The notes below the pieces were generated by a model. That model saw only the letters and a list, made by a program, of their open reading frames with translations. It made no database searches and had not been told where the DNA came from. This document shows, piece by piece, positions 48,139 to 59,900 of a DNA stretch of 64,000 bases. The stretch is from the NCBI RefSeq assembly GCF_019649055.1, contig NW_026570284.1:434001-498000 (forward strand), written 5' to 3'. The DNA is from Paramacrobiotus metropolitanus (Eukaryota > Tardigrada > Eutardigrada > Parachela > Macrobiotidae). The position numbers and the translations under genes are program-made. Within the stretch, counting starts at the first letter, position 1, and every line of letters starts with the position of its first letter.

Positions 48139-50727
48139 TTAAAAAGCAATCTTTCCTCTTCTTTTGAAAAATCCCAACTGCAACAAGAAAACATTAAAAA
48201 TTCTTTACTTGTTGATTATAATTTTCGAAATCTGTTTCAAAATATACCTGGGCTTTATTGTAGATATGAGAAAGAATTCCCGCATAATTCTCGATCATAA
48301 TGCCGGTTTCTTCATAACTCAGAGCACCGGAATGTGCGTCCACTTCCTGCCGACAGGCCGTAATAAAGGGTTGCAGGAAGCCCTGCAGGAGATAACCGGT
48401 AATGCCGCTGCCAGCGATGATCGTCTCGCTGAGATCTGCCGCAGCGGAGTGGTCAATAAAGGTCACGTATGGAACTTCCGAGAAGGGATTCCAGTTAACC
48501 GATTGTGGCACCTAATGCCAACCAGAGACACTTTATTAAAAAAGTCATGCATTAACCTTTTAAAAATTACGCATTAACCTATTTGAAAAGCACGCACTAT
48601 GCATTATTGACAAGCCGCTTTGGGTTTTGTATACCTTTACTGTTGACATAAAACATTTCTTTTTTGACATTCTGTCGGGAACTGCTTTGCGGTAATTTTA
48701 CAAAGATTATTCACTCAAAACACAGAGGTACTTACAGTCTAAACATATATTTCAGTAAGCAAGTACCGCAACATTTTAAAATTCGTTTCGACATAATTTC
48801 TTGCATGTACTTATTGTTGGGTAAAGAAATTTTTGACCTAGCTCGCTTCAGTTAAACACTGCCTCACTTCTGCTTCATTTTGCCAGCTAATCCGCAGGCC
48901 GGTTTGATTACGGTCCCTGCAAAATCCAAGGTCACTTAACGTTAACGACAGGCCGAATTAACTTGATATGAAATCCCGGCAAATGTTCTTGTGCACGCAC
49001 TCAAAGATGGAGCCAGGCGGATAGCGCAGTGATCCATACACGCATCGGTTAATCAACTGCAATATCACCAGACATATCGTCACCTTTTCCCACTTGTCAC
49101 TAAAAACAACAACGCCAAAGAACTAAATAACCTCGGCCACTTACCCGCAATGGAATCCGTCGATATTCTATTAGGGTTAACTGGATGAGGTCATACTTGA
49201 CGATGATCACTGTATGAATTTACACAATACCGGAAGCCGCGTTATAGCATACGTTCTACATCTGTATATCAGTCTGGTGATTAAAGATTTCGGGCCGAAC
49301 TGCTTACTGTTGCGCTCCGTCAGGAATACTAATCGCTCATGCTCCACATCCCAATGGGATATTCTGTCGGAAGTAAAAATGAGCCGGTTAAAGGGAGAAA
49401 CGGTGTTAGAAATGTCAGCCCTTAAGTGGAATGCCAGGGTACGGTATACGAGCCCATAGCGATTACTCTGTCAGTAGCCATATTCCGATAAGTTTCCCCT
49501 CGCGATTGCTCGTGTCCGTAATCACCGGAAGGCTACAAAATGCATATGCTGTAAGAAATGGATGTAATACGCTGCAAGATCAAGTCTCCCGCGGTAGCAA
49601 AGGGGAAGGCCGCATGTCGTAATCTAACACCCATAAAGTAAGGTGCATGTTAGAGGGCACCGTTGGTAGAACGTACCATTCTTTTATGGCATTAGCGATG
49701 GTGTGTCCGCCATCCTGGGAAAACATGAAAAGTATGGTTTCAGAAAATTGTTGCTCAAAGAGTTCTATGATTATTATGCCTTGCAATAATTCTGTTGTTT
49801 ACTGCCAAAGTTTTATTAGGCGATAAGAAAATTAATTATTGCTGACTTCGACATCCGCAGTCAAGCTTTCGTTCTCTGCTGATGATGCATTAATTCTGTC
49901 ATATTTTAAACTACTGTGCTAGGCTAACAAAATATTATTGAATAGTTTTTCAGTACACAGTATAACCTACATTACAAAACGTAAATTACGATTATTACAC
50001 GTACTTAATAAATCATATACGGCCACACCAACAAAATAATTTTAGAAGTAAAAATATTTTTCGTAAATTTTTTTGGTAGCATCGTTACGCCATTGACCGG
50101 CCCAAGTGCTGGACCTTTTAGGCTTTTTTATCTACTTCTAGTTTTGGGTTTAGTCTGCATACTGTACATATGTACGAGTACATTGCAAATGGAAAGCCCG
50201 CATGGGAGACGGATGTCGCTGCGCATATTTTTGCTTTACTCTACCACGCTGCGCACTTCTACAGCAGCACAACGCTGCCGTCTAGTTAACATCTTCACAC
50301 TGACCCGGAAAGCAAAGTAGGTTTTTAACGAACGCTCCGCTTCCTTCTGGGCAACTTGACGGCTGGCCTCCTCCACCGCCGCGCCACCGAGGCTGCCTCC
50401 CGTCGGTATTGGCCCGGAAGCGCCGCTAATACTCCCTCGGGTGGCGCCATTCGCTGCGGCCGCCGTGCTGGCCGCGGATCCTGACGACGACAACTGGCTG
50501 ATGCTTTCTGACAAACGGCGCAGTGTGGAGAATAAGGTGGAGCTGATACTGGATTCCTCCGGTACGGTGTTGGTCTCACTGGTAGGGGAAGGGTGCTGCA
50601 GGGGGGATGTGGGAGCGGAGACCGTGCTGCTGGGTGATACGGTCGTTTCGTCTGTGAAACGGATACGGGCGGTTTTGAAATCAATGGCTGTTAGCCCGTC
50701 GTCCGTCACATCCTCGTTCTTCTCCAT
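48139..50727 (-). CDS. TPRG1L: TPRG1L / Mover-like hSac2-domain protein, 9 exons, 351 aa
   Basis: Homologue of tumor protein p63-regulated 1-like; vertebrate TPRG1L (Mover) is a synaptic-vesicle-attached presynaptic protein. Exons in transcript order: 50727-50305, 49714-49677, 49532-49467, 49363-49308, 49209-49145, 49056-49001, 48916-48868, 48511-48248, 48177-48139 (1056 nt, all phases match). The first exon encodes an acidic, Ser/Thr/Ala-rich N-terminus of about 130 residues, longer than in human, ending KTYFAFR. Family motifs follow in order: IGIWLLTEISHWDVEHERLV, NMIIVKYDLIQLTLI, YGSLRYPPGSIFEDRNQTG, LRISWQNEAE, NWNPFSEVPYVTFIDH, GIMIENYAGILSHIYNKAQ and the diagnostic end LGFFKRRGKIAF. Small exons with GTGCGT and GTGAGG donors make it easy to mis-predict. 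No catalytic phosphatase motif is visible. It lies upstream of the p53-family gene on the same strand. Confidence 0.93.
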
Positions 50728-51864
50728 TGCAAATCACTACATATGACCAGAATCCGAATAATCAGGCTGATTATGCTACAGAATCGAAAACGTGGATTTC
50801 GCTGAGAAGTACTTGGATTAGAGACTGGTCTTCGACAAATAGGAACGCGAGTGTAAATTCATAACTGCAACAGAGATAACAGACAGCAGTGTTTTTCCTA
50901 CGTGTGGCATGATGAGCGCACACAAGTGCCTTTATCGCTATGATATCGATTTTGGAATTTCACATCTGCTTGACTCGTACACATAGTACTTGTACTGTTG
51001 TACATATCTGTTTATGCGGTTTCACTAAATTTCACGGAATAGGATTAGTAAGGGAAGCCAAGTTTATGGCGTTGTGTACTTATTTAAAACAGCGAAACCA
51101 TTAATTTTTGGTAATGTACTCGAAAATAATACTCATGCGTTGTTTTTGTTAAATAGCTATATACTAGTCTAGAAGTAGTGTTCAATGTGTATTGGCACTT
51201 GTCAAATGCCACAGCTATTACAGTATGTACAAATTGTACAGGACTTACAATAATTACAAGTTAATAATAATAAATTATTGTCTTCCTCTTATGTTGTGCG
51301 AGTGGTAAACGCAGTACGAGTACCTGACATGTACAGTACAGAGAAGACAAGTTGGAATTTCAAATTAAACAGGCGGTTAGCGTAAAATTAAATAATAGTT
51401 TTGACTTTTGTGGAACATTTCAACAAATTTCAAGACTTGGTGATATTCGTTCGTGCATTTCTAGCGTTTTTGGCCCCAAAAAGCTAACGTAATCGAATAA
51501 GCATGTCTGAAAAATTCCCAACACGATTTTATTGTAATAGAGGTGTACTTACATACTTCAAGGCCGCCCTACACTGGGCCTACAGACCATAGCACGCCGG
51601 TGCCGACAGAACACTAAATTTTGAGATGACCATAGAAAGGAGATTCTGGCGATATTACGTACGAGTAGTTTGCACAGTGCAAAGTGCTTTTGGAAATTCA
51701 CCGATCAGGTAAATACACTTTACATGCAATACCGCAGTATATAAACAAACAAACAGTGTCTAAAATGTATATGTACTTGTATAGTTGGTAACTTGGTATA
51801 TCGTCTTATTTTATAAGTACAGCATGTGTACTTGTATAGGTTCGTTAGGTGTATTCGCTACCAG
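50728..51864. other. Intergenic region
   Basis: AT-rich, no exon recognised. It should hold the 5' flank of the TPRG1L-like gene. Words such as GTACGAGTA and TACTCGTA recur here and elsewhere in the window. Confidence 0.45.
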
Positions 51865-51980
51865 TGCCTTCCACCGGCATCCAGCCATAATCGTTAACGT
51901 TACATGGTTCCCGCGCTCATTCTTCAAGATCTACGGTCCGAAGGGAGAGGATATCAAGGCGCTTGTCGATGAATGTGGGA
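51865..51980 (+). pseudogene. KH-domain-like fragment
   Basis: The frame reads AFHRHPAIIVNVTWFP, then RSFFKIYGPKGEDIKALVDE, then CGKV and a TAG at 51985. The GPKGEDIKALVDECG pattern resembles the GxxG loop and helix of a vigilin-like KH domain. After the stop the same frame continues RPDNNDRKKFSAAIVHTD, which also looks KH-like, before running into the palindromes at 52027. No flanking KH repeats or convincing neighbouring exons were found, so this looks like a decayed fragment. A single real exon with a GTATAG donor at 51981 cannot be excluded. The KH call is by eye. Confidence 0.4.
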
Positions 51981-52026
51981 AAGTATAGCCGCTGCGACCG
52001 GACAACAACGATCGAAAGAAATTTTC

Positions 52027-52096
52027 GGCAGCCATTGTCCATACCGATTGAAAATGGAAATATTTCCATTTTCAATCGGTATGGACAATGGCTGCC
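52027..52096. repeat. Perfect 70-bp palindrome
   Basis: The 35-bp left arm starting GGCAGCCATTGTCC is followed with no spacer by its exact reverse complement ending GGACAATGGCTGCC; the centre is between 52061 and 52062. Flanking bases do not pair. I checked the arms base by base. Confidence 0.97.
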
Positions 52097-52097
52097 A

Positions 52098-52135
52098 ATA
52101 TTACGCAGGTGGTATTAATACCACCTGCGTAATAT
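52098..52135. repeat. Perfect 38-bp palindrome next to the 70-bp one
   Basis: ATATTACGCAGGTGGTATT is followed directly by its exact reverse complement; the centre is between 52116 and 52117. Only one base (52097) separates it from the larger palindrome. Confidence 0.97.
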
Positions 52136-53936
52136 ATGGAAATGCTTCCCGACCAGGGACCAAAAGAAAAGATCTTCCTGTTTTAGCGAACTTTGCTGTC
52201 CACTTGTCATTGCTTCCGGTTTCGGTGCTTTACTTAATAATCTTAAACATTAGCAAGGCAAGCTACGTACTCGTACTCGTTGCCAGTTGCTTGCATTGTT
52301 GCCGGCTACTTCTGGGACATATGTCGCAAGTGACATATGATTATATCGTTCCTTTATGCCGCATCGCCCACCGGCTCTCACATTTAATCACTTTCCTTCC
52401 GAACCGATTTTCTTCCGGTGTTTTTGTGTTCTCTCAACTGAACAGAGCATGCTTTTTATTTTTATATCTTAAAATACCTTTTTATAAGTTAATACGGAAC
52501 TGCTTTCTTAACTGCAAATGCGTCGGGTAGAAACTGGCGAAAAGCTCCGAAAGCAGTTATTAAAAACGCAGTGCAGTTCAGTCCGCACACCGCCAGTGGC
52601 GAAAGTAAAAGAGATATTTTCAAAGGAAGAAGCGTTGGATGGTTTACGTAAAACGGAAGAATTTTCGAAGAATTTTTGTTACTGTTAGAATTATTATAGA
52701 CACAAAAAATTTAGCAAACTTCTTTCATTACATAAGAAAGTAGTTATACAAATACGCTTGTGGACGAAAACACTAAATAATATTTGTACAACGTACACTT
52801 TTCACTGCGCCATCACTTAAAGTTGCACAAGCAATCTGTATTGTACGTGTATCACGTACAATACTACTTTATAAAAGATACTGCAGCAGACAGACAATGT
52901 AACATTTAAGAGTGTGGAATTTTGTAATATATTGTTATGCTTCGGCTCATGTTTTTTTCGTATTTCTCTGGTAGACATTTGATAGAGGATTACGTTCTAC
53001 AACCCTTAAGCAGAGATTTTTGTCACTATGCACAAACGATGTTATTTGCATTTCTAAATGTTTTTTCACAAGAATTTTACGTTGCACTTAATAAAAATTA
53101 ATGTCAATAAAAATCAACTTGCGAAGTAATTTCCCAACCAAATATCGCACGAAAATTTCGTTTTCACACCAAATATGAATGATCTGCCTACTTCAGAGGT
53201 CCCACACAATGCAAAAGTGAACTACAGATACTGGAAAATAGTACCAAGAAATATGTCTGAAATCTGAATGTAAACACCTTTACATTAGCCTTACCTTGTC
53301 GCTTCGCTTAAAATCAATGTGTAGACATGCGTACAGATTTGATAAACAGCACGCTGTAATTAAAAGTTGCTGAGTTCGTAAACAGAACCTGAACGAAGAC
53401 GTTATACTCGTATGAAATGCAGTCGGATATCGAAACGACTGCTTAGGTGTTCGCCACTGTATTTATTATTGACAGTCAAAGTGGTAACCTCCAGTGCGTC
53501 GTTGCGTCTACAACGTGGATACTTTTAATTACGTATTGATTTATTTAATTTAACAGCAACATGGACAACACCTGATCTAGCGCAAACACAGGTAAAAACC
53601 AATCAGAATTATAGCCAGTGGTCGTTAATCCGGTCTACCACCAGATTAACGAGCAGCGAAATACTCTGACCGAAAACGACAATCGTACGTGCATACGGTT
53701 ATGTCGAAACTGAATTAAAACTACGGAGATCACCTGGCAAAATACATAGAGTATATATGCATGCAGCGGCTTCATATATCTCTTCAATGGAAAATTACAT
53801 ACAACGCACATATGCGAAAATTAGCAAACGTAAGAACACTGAAGATCGAAAGGTCATCCCCGGGTCGGTATGCCAGTAAGAGTTGGTAATTAGCATGGTT
53901 GGTGGAGCGATACATCGTTGGATGAAATTTGTCTTT
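52136..53936. other. Intergenic, downstream of SNAP-25
   Basis: No confident gene. An open frame at 52518-52688 (plus, 56 codons, MRRVETGEKLRKQLLK...) is charged and could be an exon or small protein, but it has no family motif or splice context. A 9-bp inverted repeat (TCGTTAATC / GATTAACGA) lies near 53624-53655. Confidence 0.4.
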
Positions 53937-56900
53937 CTAAGCTTTCTTAAGCAGTTTGTCGGCTCGTTTGTTGGCTTCGGTGATGCGCGTCTGGTTGGAT
54001 TCGGTTTTCAAGTTTATTCGGTCCAGCTGCCGGTTTTGGGTCTCAATTTCACCGCTCATATCCACGGCCATATTACGCAGATTGCTGATCATCGTTGACA
54101 CCTGGCCGAGATTCTCTTCCATTTCATCCTCCCTGGCATCGTTTGTAATACTGAAATATTAAAACATGATCAGTAATTATGTGCTCAAAAGTAGATATAT
54201 ATAGATATATACAGTAAGTAGTACATCATCAAGTCCTACTCGGAGTTAGAAAGTCAGATATACACCTATCTGATCCTAACGTAAAGTGCAAAGAACAGGT
54301 CTTAGAACCTTATAAGCGTGTACTTTGAAAACATTTTTGAAATAAATAACGTTTTTGGAATAGTGATGATCTGTTTTAAAGTGTACGGCTTCAACACATT
54401 TACAATACGTGCGTACGGTAAATTGTTTAAAAAGTCCCAAAAACATTCTACTGAAATGCGCCATTTCAAAACTTTCTGATAAATAGTACCAACATTCAGC
54501 ACTATGTACATTAGGAAAAAAAATTAACATTGCAGCGCAGTGTACTCGTACAGTCATGACTAAGGGTATGATTTCTTGTCGGAAATCGTTAAAATACAAA
54601 CAGAGTAACGGATAACTAATCTGTACATCGTTAAAGTGATCAATATGATCTCGTACTAACAAATACCGTGTCAACATGTGACCGCTCATCAAGGGACCAC
54701 CTCCGTCTGGCACAGTCACCCTGGGTCCACCGGCACTTTTTCCATCATCATTTCCTTTCCATGTTTTATCGTAGTCGGCTCCTTTTTCAAAATTCTTCCC
54801 CCTGATTTTAATAGAATCACAATAAATTACTCGACGTCCGATGATCAAATGCTAAAAATATGCGACTACTGAATTTCCTTTTTGTTTGATAAACAGCGTA
54901 GTTGGACAACTGCATACCAGTATCAACAAAGTTATAAGAAAAGCCTTACTGCACCAGTTCATAATACGCATGTGGTAAATCCGTCGTGCACGTAGTGCAC
55001 GATCGCAGGCTTACTTATTCCATGGGCAAACACATAATCCACAACATTTGTCCAAGCCGGTTAGATTTTTTTCAGCTTCTTTCATGTCCTGGTTAATTTG
55101 GTCCATGCCCTCTTCTATTCTGTCCAGTTGTTCTGCAATAGCATAAAAATGGATTATGATAGATAAAACGCGTTAACGTCAACTAACTGAAATACTGTTA
55201 TCACTAAACTTAGTATGTGTGGTGATAGTAAGTAATTTACAGTTTTTTTCTCGCGCCGGATGCAAATATGGTGTATCAGGGTACAAAATATGCAAGCGAG
55301 CCATGCAGTAGAAGTGTTCTGTACACTACTGCAGCTGCAAAGATTGATTTAAAAAAATATAAAAACACTAACACCATCCGAAACATTTCCTATGTAAAAT
55401 TTATAATTTCCAAGAATCTATTTCCAGCTTGTCATATGAAGACGACGCGCACTTGTTTTACATGACGCGTTTTTATGACTGTACGTCTGTACCTACCTCC
55501 TTGTTCGTCCAACATAACCAGAGTTCGGATGCCGGCATCTTTACTCTACAACAAGATTAATTATTGCACTTGTCACCTCTTGTGAGAAAAACGCAAATTT
55601 CTCATTACTTCCGATCATTTATCAAACAAGACAAAGCAGCTCAGATCAAGCATGCGTTTATACTCAACATTTTCACCATCAGGTTTTTTCTGCAGTATGC
55701 TTATCTGCTCACAATTTATCGCAAATAATTTTAGATTCGCCTTTAACCGTAACACGACAGTTGTCCAACCAAGCGTAAATGAGAGCGTCAAAATTTAAAA
55801 GAACTGGGATTTCAAAACGCTATTTATTCATCGCAAGCAAGCAAGCGCACAGTGCCAATACGCGTACACGCAATTTAGAAACTTCTGAGCTTTGATTTAT
55901 GCCATGATTTAAGCGCTAACCTATGTCGATGAACTTTTGAACCAAAACATATAAGAGCATTTTTTAAAAGAAAGCCTAATTTATTAGTAAATAAAATAAG
56001 TTTATGCCAGAATTGCAAATTATATAGATTTTAAAGAACAGAGGCTGATTTTGTGAATTCATCATGTACCGATCTCTGCATTTTCGCGTTTATCGGCAAG
56101 TTCATGAATCGAAAACGGAATCTAGACTCTAGAGAAGTGGATGAGTACGCATGGCATAAATGTTTACTGCGCATATACAGAGTATAGTATCCAGAGAAAA
56201 AAATATGGTAAGCAGTGCCCATGTCTGTTTAGCTTAATCCTTTGGTTTACTCATTGACTAGCTCCCCGTTCGGAGTTTGGACGATATATGTTTTGCAGGC
56301 ATGGTTATGGTCAGGGATTTAGTAGCCTCCTGGGAGATAAATGAAATTGACAGGAAGGGTAACTGGTGAGACACCAGTAACGTCATGTCGCCGGGCCCAG
56401 TATGCTCATCAAAATCGCTCAAGGCAATTGGTTCAAGTTAAGCGAACGGAAATATGAAATTTTATCTGATTTCAGCGCAAGCGAAGAGAATCTACCATAT
56501 ACGGTAGGATAATATTCCGGCTTAACATGGGTCTTCTAAAATAAATCGAAAACATGGTGGTCCTACGTACACAAAATTTACAGTCAGTCGTGTAATCTTC
56601 TGTTAATCGACCACGGAAAAAGAGCTTGAAAATGCGGTAAGAGTCGGTAAATTCCATTTTTTTTGTACATAAATTTCGCCTACCTCATATTTGTGCCTCG
56701 CATAAGCTTTTGTGGGAGAAGAATTATTTCTTAGCTGCTGTGTAAGAAGTGGAAGATTTATTTGCGTATAAAATTCGCACCACATCATCGCATTATTACG
56801 CACAAATTTAATTACAGCCGAAAAAGCTTTAGGTGCGGCAAATGTTGATTGGGTAACTGAGTGGGCAGGCTTTCTATTTTGTTTACTTGGATCCATTTTT

Positions 56901-59900
56901 CTTGATCTCATTTTATCTCGGTTATATTGGATTTACCAGACTGAAAAAATATACCCGTATGGACTTTATTTATTAAAGATATACTTGAAAAATCGACAAT
57001 GTAGTTGTAAAACTGAAACAGCAGATGCCATAAAAAGAGAACCGTCGTTCTCAAGATTTAATGCATGTTACATAATAATGATTATGATCGTATTCTGATC
57101 ATGGTTTTTCCGTAAACTGATTGCGATAATAAATTACGTCATGGGTGAAAATACATCGTATTAATAACCAGTATTTAAGCCCGTTACGATGCATGGGAAT
57201 TATTAATCGACTAGCCAGATGGAGTTACCGGTGTGCGAGTTTACTGAGTGGAAGTGCAGTGGGTATTTTTTCCCTGTGATAAAGTACAGTATTTCCCTCA
57301 GCTCCACACGCACACGCATAGCCTGGAGAATTGCTAACATGCACTAGCACTCGCAGCAGCGATAAATTTTCAATTTGACTCAAATGCCTAATTACCTCTT
57401 CCAGCATCTGCACCATCCGGCGCGTGGAATCCAAGGTCTACAAATGAAAGGAAACATCAATTCAACAGCAAACCACATATAACACACCATACACAAGCAA
57501 CAATCAATAGTCCAGTTCCGCTGATCAAGCGTAATGTGCTGCCGAACACCTTCTCTCTTTGTACCGGCTGCTCATTATACATCAATTTCCTTAATTAAAA
57601 ACTTGGCATTTTCACGAATACGCCGGTGCATTAAGCGCCGAAATATCCTGGTAAACATTAACAGTAATACATGAATTTCTTGTGACCTTTATATTTATGT
57701 AAAGTTTCCAAGTGCGAAAGTTTACCGATTTCATGCAAGGAGGCAGTCACTTGCAAATATCGCTAAAAGCGAAACTATTCATTCGAAAACTTGCACAGCA
57801 TCCGACTAAATACGGCTTTCATGTCAACAAAAAATAATTAAGTATTTCCCTTAAAACCATTACGCGGTCCGATAATTCCAGACTTACGTTACATCTTTTA
57901 TTATAGGTATTAATATGTTCAAATATACGAGAGTGATAATAAAGCTGAAACTACCGAAGGATATAGGTTACCTCGTACATGGAATCATCAATCTGCACTT
58001 CTAAACTACTTTTTCGCGGTGGCTCAGGCTCAGTTTCGTTATCACCCCTTAAGTTCAAATCAAGAGTTTTAAGATCAATGGGTTCGGCAGCGTCTTTCCC
58101 GGTCTTCCGCGGCGCTCGGCCAGCCGCACTTCCGGTATTGCTTTTGGTTGTGGCCATTTTTATCTTCTATATACCAATAATTATCTCCCCGCACACACAC
58201 AGTACGCTTTATCACAGCTTTGTCATGAAAGGCAACCGCTCTCTCTATACGGAAAACGCGGGATTCAGAATAAGCGGATTAATCGACAGCGATTATTCCC
58301 GCGTAGAAAAAAACCACCACCCTAATGACACATGCGCGAGCAACATTGCCGGATCGGATTGGATGTGTGACCACTGAAACGACACCGCATACATATATAT
58401 GCCGTGTCACGAAGTGTAAATCCAGTGGAAATATATTTCGCCGCACACGTAGTTTGGAGAATCATGTAAATCGAAAGTGACGCGAAGAGGGAAAAAGGTC
58501 CTCCCGGATAAATTTAATAATACATATCGTCAAATCGTCAACGTTATAAACGGATGCCGGAGAATACAATTCGGACCGATATATGACCAAGTGTTCAGGC
58601 GGACGACAAGGGCCCAGAAGGGATTAGCCGGCCACCCAGGAGGAACATCGCCGCGAAATAACAGGTTAACGACATGCCCACCAAACACAAATGCACACTC
58701 CACTATACAATCCCATGCAGACATTCGGGCGCGGTCTTTTCCTATGTATATCTGCTTATTGTGGGTTGACTTTTTAATTTAATCCAACAAAGCTCGGTAA
58801 GTAACAGGCAGCGCACATGGTCCGAGTGGCAGTGGTGGGTTTTTTCTCCACAGCCAGCTGAAAGCGGCAGCAGTGCAGCATTCGCACAATTTTCAAGTGG
58901 TTGACATGCAATGGAGAGAAATTTACTCAAGATGGAGACACAAAATGGCTCTTTATTGAACCAACATACTTTGTGCGGCAATTACGCATTTATGTAGAGT
59001 TGGGAATTCTATACACCGGGATGCTGGCCAACTTTTGGTGGGGATAGGGAAAATGGTGCAGATTGCGTTATGGGTGACCAGAGCGAAATACATAGATATT
59101 GTATATATGACTGAATATACAAGAGGTCATATAATACCCGGAGTAAACTGATGACGGGATAAAAATACAGGCTCAATACATAAACGTACGACCAACCGCC
59201 GCGTGTACAGCATATTGTCATATATATGATCCTGGAGAAGGAAAAATGCATAGCCGGCCTCTCTTCCCGTTGACACGGGCAACACGCATTCGGGAACGCA
59301 CCTATACAGTCGGGGCGCTGGGATGTATATATCACAGAGGAGCAGAGTGTATGCGAAATAAAGTCAGTACTTAACATCGATCGTTGGACCGGGGGAAACG
59401 AGGAGAATTGTAAAAAGCCACAGATGAACTATCATTTACGATCCGCGCTATATCACTCGACACTAGTTGCTTTTCTATTCCTCCCCTCGTCTGCCGTATG
59501 CAGATATACAAAGTATATACGCGGCTGCACAAACCAAAAATCGAAACTTTTCTCCCCATTTTATGTCCTGCTAGAAAACATATTACGGCCGTGTCCGGAT
59601 CGAGCAAGTGCGTATATATACTGTCTGATTATGTGTTGTGGTTGTATTGCATGACAGGAATGGTTTGTCGTATACCCTGCCATCTTCCAATGCGATGCAG
59701 CTGGCTGAACACAATAGCGTCCAAAAAATTGTTGCCGCGGTCAACGTCTCGATCGCGTTTCAAGGAAAGAAAATCCCGATCGTTGTAGGATCGTTTGATA
59801 TATGTATAACTGTAAATCAATGTCTTCAATGGAACTGAACAAGCAAGATGGGCTGTTTATATAGTCGTAAAATGTCTTATAGACATGTCGGTAAAAGGCG

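Noticed and set aside
51973-52530. 185-codon open frame spanning the palindromes, with hydrophobic segments
   Set aside because: The frame runs straight through both perfect palindromes and has no family motif; openness is probably chance.
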